Positions 48,406 to 57,126 of a DNA stretch of 64,000 nucleotides are shown here, one piece after another. The stretch spans positions 1 to 64,000 of the forward strand of contig DASVQB010000055.1 of the NCBI GenBank assembly GCA_036389295.1. Direction: 5' to 3'. Positions within the stretch are counted from its first letter, which is position 1. Each line of letters begins with the position of its first letter. The DNA comes from AC-37 sp036389295 (GTDB taxonomy: Bacteria > Actinomycetota > Thermoleophilia > Solirubrobacterales > Thermoleophilaceae). Position numbers and translations under genes: made by a program. The notes under the pieces are model-generated. The model saw only the letters and a list, made by a program, of their open reading frames with translations, was not told the origin of the DNA and did not search any database.

Positions 48406-49848
48406 TTATCCGTCGACGTCCGGATCGTCCTGGCAGCCGGCGCCCGGCGGCTGCGCGACCACCTGGAGCCGGCTCCACGGGAAGTTCGCGAACAGCTCGT
48501 GCTTGTTCGGGTACCTGCCCTCGAACAGCCCGGTCGGGCCGCCGTAGGGGTTCCCGCCCGTCGGGGCCGGGTCCTCGGCCCAGAACCCGGGATGCGTGCC
48601 GCCGCTGTCGCGGACGACCATCCCGTAGCGCTGGATCGCCCTGGCCGTCATCAGCGCGTAGCGCGTCATCGGGTGCGCGGGGTCGGCGGCGTACGCCTCG
48701 AGGTCGAAGCCGGCCGGGAACCGGAACCGGGTCCCGGCGGGGATCGCCGCGGCGTCGCGCCGCCAGTGGCCGGCGTCGGTCCGCTGGGCCGGCCAGCACC
48801 AGCCGTCGCGGCCGCGCCCGGCGGTGACCCCGAGGTCGATCGCGTGGTCGATGACGCCGCGCTTCAGCTCCTCGATCCGCGGCGTGCCGGCCATCAGCGC
48901 GATCGAAGTGGCCGACGCGCCGAACCGCGGCCCGGGCGGGAAGCCGAACTGTCCCTCGTTCCGCGACACGTCCGGCATCCGGCCGCCGTACCGGGCGCTC
49001 CAGTTGCCCCAGCGGTCGCGGGCGAGCCCCCAGAACTCCCACATCGTGTCGGTCGAGGGCTGCCAGACGACCAGCGTCGCATCGGACCCCGGCGCGGGCA
49101 TGGCGTCGGGCGGCAGCGGCACCGCCGCGAACTGCTCGGCGAGCTGGGGCGGGCCGGCCACGCGCACCGTCGGCTGGTCGCGGGAGACCGTGTAGATCGG
49201 CGTGCTGTACCACGTCGTGTTGACCCAGACCCCGACGTCGCTCGCGTCGATCTGGGAGACGAGGTCGCCGACGATCGCCGCCGAGCCCGGCGCGACCGGC
49301 GCGTCGTCCGCCAGCGGCTGGTTGCGCCAGCCGGTGGGCGAGAACGGCGTCGTCACGAAGGTGATCGAGTCGACCAGCACGCTGCGGTCGCAGACCTTGA
49401 AGCCGGCGAGGAAGACGGCGTTGTCGTTCGTCATCGAGACCGCGACCGTGTGGGCGCCGGCCGGGATCGAGACCCGCACGCCGATGTCGCGGTAGCCGCT
49501 CGTGCTGACGGGCCCGGACCACCACTGCCTGCCGTCGACCCGAACGGAGATCGCCGGCGCGCCCTGGCAGTCGTCGCCGCGGGCGCGGACGAAGAGGTGG
49601 ACGGAGGAGCGCCCGGTCGTCACCGTCGACTGCGCGGTGGAGTTGGTCGCGATCCGCTGGGCGCTCGAGCCCGACGCGGCGGCGTCCGGCGCCGGGCCGC
49701 CGGCGACCGCCGGCAGCGTCATCGCCTCGCCCTCGACCGTCACGTCGGCGGGGCTCGCCGCCGCACCCGCCACCGGCCACGCGGCCGTGGCGATCGCGAG
49801 GATCGCCGCCGCACGGAACCCCCGCCCCCCTCGCACCCCCCGACGCAT
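48406..49848 (-). CDS. Secreted protein with CBM60-like N-terminal domain (paralogue B)
   Basis: A 480-aa exported protein, homologous over its full length to the one at 40.8-42.2 kb. It has an N-terminal signal (AAAILAIATAAWPVAGAAA), a CBM-like beta domain with VHLFVRARGDDCQGAPAISVRVDG and AGAHTVAVSMTNDN, and a C-terminal domain with VVWQPSTDTMWEFWGLARD, YGGRMPDVSRNEG, GASATSIALMAG and GWCWPAQRTD. The near-identical motifs mark conserved functional sites. It lies between phoH and ybeY, where these housekeeping genes are normally adjacent, so it looks like an insertion. ATG 49848 is used. Function beyond secretion and glycan binding is unknown. Confidence 0.78.
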   Translation of the reverse strand: MRRGVRGGRGFRAAAILAIATAAWPVAGAAASPADVTVEGEAMTLPAVAGGPAPDAAASGSSAQRIATNSTAQSTVTTGRSSVHLFVRARGDDCQGAPAISVRVDGRQWWSGPVSTSGYRDIGVRVSIPAGAHTVAVSMTNDNAVFLAGFKVCDRSVLVDSITFVTTPFSPTGWRNQPLADDAPVAPGSAAIVGDLVSQIDASDVGVWVNTTWYSTPIYTVSRDQPTVRVAGPPQLAEQFAAVPLPPDAMPAPGSDATLVVWQPSTDTMWEFWGLARDRWGNWSARYGGRMPDVSRNEGQFGFPPGPRFGASATSIALMAGTPRIEELKRGVIDHAIDLGVTAGRGRDGWCWPAQRTDAGHWRRDAAAIPAGTRFRFPAGFDLEAYAADPAHPMTRYALMTARAIQRYGMVVRDSGGTHPGFWAEDPAPTGGNPYGGPTGLFEGRYPNKHELFANFPWSRLQVVAQPPGAGCQDDPDVDG

Positions 49849-49945
49849 CCGGCGCGCAGGATGTCAGAACTCGCGCGGGCGTGCGCGGGCGGGTCGCGCG
49901 GGCGTGCGCGGGCGTGCGCGGTCGCGCGGGCGCGCGTGGCGCGGC

Positions 49946-50926
49946 TCAGGCGCGCCGCGGCTGCGCCCGCCGCAGCTCCGGCGCCTGCTTCTTCGAGTAC
50001 TCGCCGTACGCCTCGACGATCCGCTGCACGAGCTTGTGCCGCACGACATCCTCGCCGCCGAAGCGGACGAACTCGATCCCCTCGACGTCGCTCAGGATGT
50101 CCCCGATCACCACGAGCCCGGAGCGCTGGTCGCCGACGAGGTCGATCTGGGTCACGTCGCCGGTCACGACCACCTTCGAGTTGAACCCGAGCCGCGTGAG
50201 GAACATCTTCATCTGCTCCGGACTCGTGTTCTGGGCCTCGTCGAGGATGATGAACGAGTCGTTCAGCGTGCGGCCGCGCATGAACGCGAGCGGCGCGACC
50301 TCGATCGTGCCGCGCTCGAGGTACTGGTGGACGCGCTCGGACTCGAGCATGTCGTAGAGGGCGTCGAACAGCGGCCGCAGGTAGGGGTCCACCTTCGCCA
50401 TCACGTCTCCGGGCAGGAAGCCGAGCCGCTCGCCCGCCTCGACCGCCGGCCGCGTCAGGACGATCCGGTTGACCTCCCGCCGCGACAGCGCCGCCACCGC
50501 CATCGCCACGGCGAGGAACGACTTGCCGGTGCCCGCCGGGCCGATCCCGACCGTGATGGTGTGGTCGCGGATCGCGTCCACGTAGCGCTTCTGGTTGACC
50601 GTCTTGGGCGCCACCCTCAGGCCGCGGTGGCGCCAGACCACGTCCTCGAGGATCGCGCTCGGGCTCGCGTGCCGGTCGAGGGCGTCGGTGATCGCCGCGA
50701 TCGTGCCGGGGGCGATCTGGTGGCCCTGGCGGACGAGGTCCGAGAGCTCGCGCACGACCGCCTCCGCCGCCGCCACCGCCGGCGGCGGGCCGTCGAGCGT
50801 CAGCAGGTTGCCGCGCAGGAACACGTCGCAGTCGAGGTGGCCCTCCAGGGCCTTCACGATCGTGTCGCCCGGCCCCGCCAGCTCCGTGGCGACCTCGTCG
50901 AGCAGCTCCACCTGCGCGCGGGCCAT
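49946..50926 (-). CDS. phoH: PhoH-like ATPase
   Basis: PhoH/YbeZ is a cytoplasmic P-loop ATPase linked to RNA processing, and usually genetically coupled to ybeY. The 326-aa protein has an N-terminal KH-like/putative RNA-binding part (about 1-100), then Walker A GPAGTGKSF, TRPAVEAGERLGFLPGD, and Walker B SFIILDEAQNTSPEQMKMFLTRLG, all standard. It ends with a Lys/Arg-rich tail. ATG 50926 has no strong ribosome-binding site. The usual partner ybeY is 1.5 kb downstream, after paralogue B. Confidence 0.95.
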   Translation of the reverse strand: MARAQVELLDEVATELAGPGDTIVKALEGHLDCDVFLRGNLLTLDGPPPAVAAAEAVVRELSDLVRQGHQIAPGTIAAITDALDRHASPSAILEDVVWRHRGLRVAPKTVNQKRYVDAIRDHTITVGIGPAGTGKSFLAVAMAVAALSRREVNRIVLTRPAVEAGERLGFLPGDVMAKVDPYLRPLFDALYDMLESERVHQYLERGTIEVAPLAFMRGRTLNDSFIILDEAQNTSPEQMKMFLTRLGFNSKVVVTGDVTQIDLVGDQRSGLVVIGDILSDVEGIEFVRFGGEDVVRHKLVQRIVEAYGEYSKKQAPELRRAQPRRA

Positions 50927-50961
50927 CTAGCCGGGGTCCTGGAGTCGGGGAACGCCCACCT

Positions 50962-51399
50962 CTAGGTCAGGCGCTCCTTCACCAGCTGGCTCACGCGCCT
51001 TCCGTCGGCCCGGCCGCCGACCCGCGGCATCGCGAGCGCCATGACCCTGCCCATCTCCTTGGCCGAGGACGCGCCGGACTCGGCGAGCGCGTCGTCCACG
51101 ATCGCCGCCAGCTCCTCGTCGGAGAGCTGCTCGGGCAGGTAGGCCTCGATCAGCTCGGCCTCGCGCTCCTCGGACGACGCCAGGTCGTCGCGTCCCGCCT
51201 CGCGGTACGCGCTCGCCGACTCGAGCCGCCGCTTGCGCTCGCGCTGGAGCACGGCCAGCTCGTCCGGCTCCGACCCGCCCGCCTCCTTGTGCGCGCGCTG
51301 GAGCTCGGCGGTGACCATCCGGAGCGCGCCCACGCGCTCGCGCTCGCCGGCCTTCATCGCGGCCGCCGTGTCGTCACGGACCTTCTGGAGCACCGACAT
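50962..51399 (-). CDS. GatB/YqeY domain-containing protein
   Basis: A 145-aa YqeY-type protein, related to the tRNA-binding tail of the amidotransferase subunit GatB. It begins VLQKVRDDTAAAMKAGERERVGALRMV and has ELAVLQRERKRRLESASAYREAGRDDLASSEEREAELIEAYLPEQLSDEEL, the conserved centre. KEMGRVMALAMPRVGGRADGRRVSQLV closes the domain. The function is thought to be tRNA-related but is not firmly known. ATG 51399 is 8 nt after a TAGAAT box. It is divergent from the HAD hydrolase gene. Confidence 0.92.
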   Translation of the reverse strand: MSVLQKVRDDTAAAMKAGERERVGALRMVTAELQRAHKEAGGSEPDELAVLQRERKRRLESASAYREAGRDDLASSEEREAELIEAYLPEQLSDEELAAIVDDALAESGASSAKEMGRVMALAMPRVGGRADGRRVSQLVKERLT

Positions 51400-51407
51400 C
51401 GAGCTGA

Positions 51408-51413
51408 ATTCTA
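51408..51413 (-). promoter_or_regulatory. -10 box TAGAAT, leaderless type
   Basis: TAGAAT, one of the closest matches to TATAAT in the window, lies 8 nt before the ATG at 51399. Confidence 0.5.
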
Positions 51414-51444
51414 GGCCCGGCCGACCGGCTCGAGGCGACCCTCT

Positions 51445-51450
51445 TATCCT
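51445..51450 (+). promoter_or_regulatory. -10 box TATCCT, leaderless type
   Basis: TATCCT is exactly 6 nt before the GTG at 51457 of the HAD hydrolase gene. Confidence 0.5.
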
Positions 51451-51456
51451 CCGCCC

Positions 51457-52149
51457 GTGGCCATCCGCGTCGCGACCTTCGACTGCTACGGCACCCTCGT
51501 CGACTGGGAGGGCGGGCTCGGCGCGTTCCTGTACCAGAAGGCGCTGCGGGCGCGCGACGCCGACCTCCCGCCGGGACGCGTCCTCCGCGAGCGCTGGGAG
51601 GCGATCCAGTTCGGCCTGATCCAGGGCGACTACCGGCCCTACAAGGACGTGCTGGCCGAGAGCGTGCGGCTCCTGTGCGAGGAGCGCGGCTGGCCGTACG
51701 ACCCGGAGGAGGACGGGAAGGCGGTCGTCCGCTCGATCCGCAGCTGGCAGCCGTTCCCCGACACCCGCCCCGCGCTCGAGCGGACCCGCGCGGCCGGCGT
51801 CCGGCTCGTGATCGTGTCGAACACCGACCGCGACATCATGGAGCACACGCTGCGCCAGCTCGAGGTCCCGTTCGACGACGTCCAGGTGGCCGAGGACGTG
51901 AGCGCCTACAAGCCGGCGGACGTGGTCTTCGAGCGGGCGCTCGAGCGGATCGGCGAGGCGCCCGGGGACGTGCTCCACGTCGCGTTCGGCTTCAAGTACG
52001 ACATCGGGCCCGCCGCCCGCGCCGGCATGAGGACCGCCTGGGTCAACCGCCACGGCGAGCCGCCGCCCGGCGACGACGCCTACGACCACGAGTGGCGCGA
52101 CCTCTGGGGCCTCGCCGAGCTGGCCGAGTCCGGCGGGAGCGGCGGCTAG
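51457..52149 (+). CDS. HAD-superfamily hydrolase (haloacid dehalogenase type II-like)
   Basis: A 230-aa HAD hydrolase. Motif I is TFDCYGTLVDWEGG (nucleophile Asp near residue 8), motif II VIVSNTDRD, motif III the Lys in AYKPADVVFERAL, and motif IV region is FGFKYDIGPAARAGMRTAWVNR. The FDCYGTLVDWE start is typical of type II haloacid dehalogenases and related phosphatases; the exact substrate is not known. GTG 51457 is set by TATCCT 6 nt upstream. Motif IV lacks the usual DD pair and reads KYD, a mild variation. Confidence 0.87.
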   Translation: MAIRVATFDCYGTLVDWEGGLGAFLYQKALRARDADLPPGRVLRERWEAIQFGLIQGDYRPYKDVLAESVRLLCEERGWPYDPEEDGKAVVRSIRSWQPFPDTRPALERTRAAGVRLVIVSNTDRDIMEHTLRQLEVPFDDVQVAEDVSAYKPADVVFERALERIGEAPGDVLHVAFGFKYDIGPAARAGMRTAWVNRHGEPPPGDDAYDHEWRDLWGLAELAESGGSGG

Positions 52150-52210
52150 TCCGCCTGGCGCGCCGCGCGCGGCCGCGAGCCGCCGCCCCCCACCCTGCGA
52201 AGCTTGCCCC

Positions 52211-54001
52211 GTGAGCGAGGGGCAGCTGATCCTGGTCGCGGGCTCCCTGCTGGCCGCCGGCCTGGGAGCGTCGCTGATGGCGCGCCAGCTGCGGCTGCCC
52301 AGCCTGCTGCTCTTCCTCGGCCTGGGGATGGCGATCGGCTCGGACGGCATCGGCTGGATCGAGTTCGACGACTACGAGCTGGCGCGGACGATCGGGGTGA
52401 TCGCCCTCGCGCTGATCCTGTTCGAGGGCGGGCTGAGCACTGGGTTCGCCGAGGTCCGGCCGGTCCTGCGGCCGGCGCTCGCGCTGGCGTTCGCGGGCAC
52501 GCTCATCACCGCGGCGCTCTCCGGCCTCGCCGCCATGTGGCTGTTCGACGTCTCGATGCTCGAGGGGCTCCTGCTCGGCTCGATCATCTCCGCCACCGAC
52601 GGCGCGGCGATCTTCGCCCTGCTGCGCACCTCCACGCTCGAGCGGCGGCTCGCGCGGACGCTGGAGGGCGAGTCGGGGCTCAACGACCCGGTGGCCGTCC
52701 TGCTCGTCCTCGGGTTCATCGACTGGATCGAGGAGCCGAGCTACGGGGTGGTCGACATGCTCGGGCTGTTCGCGGGCCAGCTCGGGATCGGGGTCGTGGC
52801 CGGGCTCGTGGTCGGCGGCGGTGCGATCCTCGCCTTCCGCCGCTCGCACCTCGACACCGCCGGGCTGTACCCGGTCGCGTCGCTCGCCACGGCGGCGCTC
52901 GCCTTCGGCGCCGCCGACTCGCTCGGCGGGTCCGGCTTCCTCGCGGTGTACCTGGCCGGGCTGGTCGTCGGCAGCGCCGTGGTGCCCGCCAAGCGGACGA
53001 TCGTCACCTTCCACCAGGGGCTCGCCTGGATCGGTCAGATCTCGATGTTCGTCGCGCTCGGGCTGCTCGTCTTCCCGAGCCAGCTCGGCGACGTGTGGCT
53101 CGACGGGACGATCCTCGCGCTCGTCCTCGTGTTCGTGGCGCGCCCCGCGGCTGCGCTGGTCGCGACCGCCGCCGAGCGCTTCGACTTGCGCGAGCGGCTG
53201 CTGCTCGGCTGGGCCGGCCTGCGGGGCGCCGTGCCGGTCGTGCTCGCCACCTTCCCGGTGATCGAGGAGATCCCCGCCAGCCGCGAGTTCTTCGACATCG
53301 TCTTCTTCGCCGTCGTGCTGTCGACGCTGCTCCAGGGCGCGACGTTCGAGCCGCTCGCCCGCCGGCTGGGGCTGACTACCAACGAGCCCGCCCTGCCGAG
53401 CCCGCTGGCCGAGTCCGGCACGATCCGCCGGCTCGGCGCCGAGGTGCTCGAGTACCCGGTGGCGGCGACCGACGCGATCGCCGGCGCGCGCGTGCGCGAC
53501 CTCGGCCTGCCGCGCGAGGCGGTCGTCAACGTGATCGTGCGCGGCAACGAGGCGATCCCGCCGCGCGGCGCGACCCGCCTGCGGGCCGGCGACCGCGTGC
53601 ACGTGCTGATGCGCGAGGAGGCCGCCGCCCGCCTGCCGCAGCTCCTGAAGCGCTGGCGCGAGGGCCCGATCGGGCCGCGACCGCGGCCGCCGCGCCGCCC
53701 CGAGGGCCGCGAGCCGATCCTCACCGCGCGCGCGTGGCACGAGCGCGACGGCGACCCGGCCCACCCCGCCGCCGTCGTGGGCGAGCGGGTGATCGACCAG
53801 CTCCGCGTCCGCCGCGACCGCCCCGGCGGCCTGTTCGTCCTGGTGGACGGCCGCTACGCGCTGACCGGCCCGATCCTGGCCGTCGGCGGCCGCAGCCAGC
53901 TCTCCCGCTGGGTCCGCCGCCGGATACGCCGCGCGGGCCCCGACGAGCGCGCCTGGCTCCAGACCGTCATCGGCGCGCTGGCGACGGAGGTGCCGGAGTA
54001 G
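52211..54001 (+). CDS. Potassium/proton antiporter (CPA1 family with TrkA-C domain)
   Basis: A 596-aa cation/proton antiporter like NhaP2/CvrA. About twelve helices span residues 1-395: ALILFEGGLSTGF, SIISATDGAAIFALLRTSTL and GESGLNDPVAVLLVLGFID contain the family's ion-binding Asp residues, with GWAGLRGAVPVVLATFPV as a further signature. A cytoplasmic TrkA-C/RCK-C-type regulatory domain (about 410-475: RVRDLGLPREAVVNVIVRGNEAIPPRG) follows, then a second polar domain. The domain often binds c-di-AMP in Gram-positive bacteria, and this genome has a c-di-AMP riboswitch nearby. GTG 52211 is used. Confidence 0.92.
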   Translation: MSEGQLILVAGSLLAAGLGASLMARQLRLPSLLLFLGLGMAIGSDGIGWIEFDDYELARTIGVIALALILFEGGLSTGFAEVRPVLRPALALAFAGTLITAALSGLAAMWLFDVSMLEGLLLGSIISATDGAAIFALLRTSTLERRLARTLEGESGLNDPVAVLLVLGFIDWIEEPSYGVVDMLGLFAGQLGIGVVAGLVVGGGAILAFRRSHLDTAGLYPVASLATAALAFGAADSLGGSGFLAVYLAGLVVGSAVVPAKRTIVTFHQGLAWIGQISMFVALGLLVFPSQLGDVWLDGTILALVLVFVARPAAALVATAAERFDLRERLLLGWAGLRGAVPVVLATFPVIEEIPASREFFDIVFFAVVLSTLLQGATFEPLARRLGLTTNEPALPSPLAESGTIRRLGAEVLEYPVAATDAIAGARVRDLGLPREAVVNVIVRGNEAIPPRGATRLRAGDRVHVLMREEAAARLPQLLKRWREGPIGPRPRPPRRPEGREPILTARAWHERDGDPAHPAAVVGERVIDQLRVRRDRPGGLFVLVDGRYALTGPILAVGGRSQLSRWVRRRIRRAGPDERAWLQTVIGALATEVPE

Positions 54002-54052
54002 GAGCTTTTGCTGCCTTTCCCTCGCATACCGAGGGTTAGGTGGGAAAGCTCC
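54001..54052. terminator. Nested hairpin between antiporter and prmA
   Basis: Outer arms GGAGCTTT (54001-54008) and AAAGCTCC (54045-54052) enclose an inner stem CCCTCG/CGAGGG (54019-54035, loop CATAC). Set between two convergent stops, it could stop transcription from both sides. It overlaps the last codons of prmA. Confidence 0.5.
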
Positions 54053-54857
54053 GCCGAAGCAGCAGGGCCGACCAGCCGCGGTCGGTGAGCCGGCCCCGCT
54101 CGCGGAGGCCGCGGCGGGCGAAGGCGGCGGCGACCTCGTCGGCCTCTTCCGCGAGCAGGCCGGAGGCCACGAGCGCCTGGGGCACCTCGTCCAGCGCCTC
54201 GGCGACGCGGAGCAGCAGGGGGCGCATCAGGTTCGCCGCCACCACGTCGGCGGCCGGCGGCGCCGCGCGCCTGAGGTCGAACCGCTCGACCGCGTCGAGG
54301 ACCACGCCGTTGTCGCGCGCGTTCGCCTGCGTGGCCGCCACCGCCGCCCGCTCCGCGTCGAGCGCGACCACGGGGCGGAATCCGAGCTTGGCGGCCGCGA
54401 TCGCCAGCACGCCCGAGCCGCAGCCGAGGTCGGCGAACGAGCCGCGCGGCTCGAGGTCGAGCATCAGCTCGAGGCACAGGCGCGTGGTCGGGTGGGCGCC
54501 GGTGCCGAACGCCGCCCCGGGGTCGATCACGATCTCGTGGACGCCGGGGCGGATCGCCTCCTGCTCCCACGGCGGCCGGACCCAGAGCCGTCCCCCGACG
54601 AGCACCGGGGCGTGGAAGCGCTTCCAGCGCTCGGCCCAGTCGTCCGGGACCGGCTCGCCGCGCACGGCAACACGGACGCCGCCGACTTCGGCCTCGCCCT
54701 CGGGGAGCGACGGCAGCTCGCCCGGCGCGCCGTAGAGGGCGAACTCGACGAAGCCGTCGCCGTCGACCTGCTCGACGCCGGCGGGCGCGAGCTCCAGCAG
54801 CGCGGCGAGGACCTGCTCCGCGGCGGCCGCGGGCGAGCGGACGGCGAGCCGGATCAC
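54036..54857 (-). CDS. prmA: Ribosomal protein L11 methyltransferase PrmA
   Basis: PrmA trimethylates ribosomal protein L11. The 273-aa protein has an N-terminal substrate-binding domain (about 1-95) and a Rossmann methyltransferase domain. DPGAAFGTGAHPTTRLCLELML is the diagnostic PrmA motif, followed by SFADLGCGSGVLAIAAAKLG, VALDAERAAVAATQANA, and NLMRPLLLRVAEAL (usual form NI/NL-x-x-P). The location directly after dnaJ (46 nt) in the hrcA-dnaJ-prmA order is known from Gram-positive bacteria. The N-terminal domain is somewhat short. Confidence 0.94.
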   Translation of the reverse strand: MIRLAVRSPAAAAEQVLAALLELAPAGVEQVDGDGFVEFALYGAPGELPSLPEGEAEVGGVRVAVRGEPVPDDWAERWKRFHAPVLVGGRLWVRPPWEQEAIRPGVHEIVIDPGAAFGTGAHPTTRLCLELMLDLEPRGSFADLGCGSGVLAIAAAKLGFRPVVALDAERAAVAATQANARDNGVVLDAVERFDLRRAAPPAADVVAANLMRPLLLRVAEALDEVPQALVASGLLAEEADEVAAAFARRGLRERGRLTDRGWSALLLRRSFPT

Positions 54858-54903
54858 GGGCGGCCCCGCTCCGGTCCGGGCGCGCGCGCCGGCCGGACCG
54901 CGG

Positions 54904-56025
54904 TCAGCGGAACGCCCGCCGGACCCGCGCGAAGATCGACTCCTCGGCCGGGTCGCGGAGGTTCTCGTCGGTCAGCGTGCCGGCGAACCGCTCGAGCACC
55001 CTGCGCTGCTCGGCCGAGAGCTTGCGCGGGATCACCACGTTCACGATCACCCGCTGGTCGCCGCGCGCGCCGCGCCGCAGCGACGGCATCCCGAGCCCCC
55101 GCAGCGTGACGACGCTGCCCGGCTGCGTGCCGGGCGCGATCTCGACCTCCTGCTCGCCGTCGAGCGTCGGCACGGTGACGCGGGTGCCGAGCGCGGCCGC
55201 GGGCGCCGGCAGGTCCACGACCGTCACGAGGTCGTTGCCGTCGCGGACGAAGCGCTCGTCGGCCGCGACCTTGACGAGCACGTACAGGTCGCCGGGCGGG
55301 CCGCCGCGGTCGCCCGCGTGACCGCGGCCGGCGAGTCGGATCCGCTGCTCGTCGCCGATCCCGGCCGGCACGTCGACGGTCAGCCGCCGCCGCTCGGCGC
55401 GCCGGCCGCGTCCTCGGCACTCGCGGCACGGGGTCCGCGCCACGCGCCCGTCCCCGCCGCAGGCGTCGCAGGCCGCCTCGCGGACGAGCTGCCCGAACGC
55501 CGTGCGCTGCACCGCGCGGAGCCGGCCGGCGCCCTCGCAGCGCGGGCAGGTCTCGATCGGCGTGCCCGGCTCCGCGGCGTTGCCGTTGCAGTGCGAGCAG
55601 ACCGCCACCGCGTCGTAGTCCACGTCCACCGCGGCCCCGGACGCGGCCTGCTCGAGGGTGACCTCGACCGCCACCGCCACGTCGCCGCCCTGGGACGCGA
55701 CGCTCCGCATCCCGCCTCCGAAGGCCGACTCGCCGCCGAAGAACGCGTCGAAGATGTCGGCGAACGACCCGAAGCCGGAGTAGTGCGTCTCGAACCCGCG
55801 CGACTGGAGGCCCTCGTGGCCGTAGCGGTCGTAGACGGCGCGGCGCTCGGGGTCGCTCAGCACCTCGTACGCCTCGGCCGCCTCCTTGAACTTCTCCTCG
55901 GCCTCCGGGTCGTGCTGGTTCACGTCCGGGTGCAGCTCGCGGGCGAGCTTGCGGAACGCCCGCTTCACCTCCCGCTCGTCGGCGCCGCGCGAGACGCCGA
56001 TCACCTCGTAGTAGTCGCGCTTCAC
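54904..56025 (-). CDS. dnaJ: Chaperone protein DnaJ
   Basis: DnaJ is the Hsp40 co-chaperone that stimulates DnaK. The 373-aa protein has the J domain (residues 3-65) with HPDVN (HPD motif) in RKLARELHPDVNQ, a Gly/Phe-rich region (GFGSFADIFDAFFGG), then the zinc-binding domain with four CxxCxGxG-like repeats (CSHCNGNA, CPRCEGAG, CDACGGDG, CRECRGRG), and the C-terminal peptide-binding domain. The first repeat is degenerate in its last positions. GTG 56025 overlaps the hrcA stop (GTGA), coupling regulator and chaperone. Confidence 0.96.
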   Translation of the reverse strand: MKRDYYEVIGVSRGADEREVKRAFRKLARELHPDVNQHDPEAEEKFKEAAEAYEVLSDPERRAVYDRYGHEGLQSRGFETHYSGFGSFADIFDAFFGGESAFGGGMRSVASQGGDVAVAVEVTLEQAASGAAVDVDYDAVAVCSHCNGNAAEPGTPIETCPRCEGAGRLRAVQRTAFGQLVREAACDACGGDGRVARTPCRECRGRGRRAERRRLTVDVPAGIGDEQRIRLAGRGHAGDRGGPPGDLYVLVKVAADERFVRDGNDLVTVVDLPAPAAALGTRVTVPTLDGEQEVEIAPGTQPGSVVTLRGLGMPSLRRGARGDQRVIVNVVIPRKLSAEQRRVLERFAGTLTDENLRDPAEESIFARVRRAFR

Positions 56026-57047
56026 TCGTCGTAGAGCTCGCCGACGAACCGCGACAGCTCGGCCGCGGCCTGCCTGACCGACGCGATCGCCGTGGGGTAG
56101 TCCATCCGGGTCGGCCCGACCACGCTCACGGCGCCGAGGTTGCGGGTGGCGATCCCGTAGTTGGCCGCCACCACGCTCAACGACCGCAGCTCCGGCGCCT
56201 CGTTCTCGGTCCCGATCCGCAGGTAGACGCTGGGCTCCTCGAGCGCGCTGCGGAGCGTCGAGAGCAGGGTGACCCGCCGCTCGAGCACCTGCATCAGGTC
56301 GCTGAGCTGGGACAGCTCCTGGAGCCGGTCCTCGGTCACGAGCCGTGCGGCGCCGCCGAAGTAGAGGGTGTCCTCCGCGGTCTCCTCGAGCTCGACGAAC
56401 GCCGGCCCGAGCGTCGTCAGGAAGCCGCGCTCGGCCTCCGACAGGTCGGGGGCGAACAGCTTCGTGTGGAGCATCCGCGCGCCCACGCCCATGCCGCCGA
56501 GCACCTCGTTCAGGTAGCTGCGCGCCCAGCCGACGAGCCCGGGGTCGATCGGCTTGTCGTACGAGAAGACGCGCTTGGTCACGCCGCCCGTCGAGGTGAT
56601 GACGACCACCATCGCCACCTGCGGCTGGAGCAGCAGCACCTCGACGTGCTTGATCGTGGTCGTGCCGATCGGCGGCGCGGAGACGATCGCCAGCAGATTC
56701 GTCACCTGGGAGAGCTGCTCGGTCGTCGCCCGCATGGCCTCGTCGATCTCCGAGCGGATCTCCGGCAGCCTCAGGTGCGGCCTGTCGAGCGCGTCGCCGC
56801 CCGCCGCGAGCAGCTCGTCCACGTAGCGGCGGTAGCCGAGGTCGGTCGGGACCCGGCCGGCCGAGGTGTGCGGGTGCTGGAGCAGGCCGAGCTCCTCGAG
56901 CCGGGCCAGCTCGGCGCGGACGGTCGACGGCCCCCACGGCACGTCGTCGTGCTCGGCCAGCAGCTTCGATCCGACCGGCTGGCCCAGCGAGACGTGCGAC
57001 TCCACGACCTTGCGGAGCACGATCGACTGTCTCGTGGTGAGCTGCAC
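56022..57047 (-). CDS. hrcA: Heat-inducible transcription repressor HrcA
   Basis: HrcA represses chaperone genes by binding the CIRCE inverted repeat. The 341-aa length is normal. The N-terminal winged helix has LTTRQSIVLRKVVESHVSLGQPVGSKLL, then WGPSTVRAELARLEELGLLQHPHTSAGRVPTDLGYRRYVDELL, diagnostic for the family; a GAF-like domain and a C-terminal IGTENEAPELRSLSVVAANYG complete it. No CIRCE element was seen before hrcA or anywhere near, so the regulator may act elsewhere (groESL or dnaK loci). GTG 57047 is 6 nt after CATAAT, a leaderless start. Confidence 0.95.
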   Translation of the reverse strand: MQLTTRQSIVLRKVVESHVSLGQPVGSKLLAEHDDVPWGPSTVRAELARLEELGLLQHPHTSAGRVPTDLGYRRYVDELLAAGGDALDRPHLRLPEIRSEIDEAMRATTEQLSQVTNLLAIVSAPPIGTTTIKHVEVLLLQPQVAMVVVITSTGGVTKRVFSYDKPIDPGLVGWARSYLNEVLGGMGVGARMLHTKLFAPDLSEAERGFLTTLGPAFVELEETAEDTLYFGGAARLVTEDRLQELSQLSDLMQVLERRVTLLSTLRSALEEPSVYLRIGTENEAPELRSLSVVAANYGIATRNLGAVSVVGPTRMDYPTAIASVRQAAAELSRFVGELYDE

Positions 57048-57053
57048 GCCTCG

Positions 57054-57059
57054 ATTATG
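57054..57059 (-). promoter_or_regulatory. -10 box CATAAT, leaderless type
   Basis: CATAAT is exactly 6 nt before the GTG at 57047 of hrcA. No CIRCE-like repeat overlaps it. Confidence 0.55.
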
Positions 57060-57126
57060 GTGAGCCCGCGCGGGAACGTGCGCGGGGCGCCGCGCGCGAG
57101 CCGGCCCGCGGCCCGGGCGCCGGCCC

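Noticed and set aside
57048..57126. CIRCE operator expected before hrcA
   Set aside because: No TTAGCACTC-N9-GAGTGCTAA-like inverted repeat is present; only a -10-like CATAAT box is seen.
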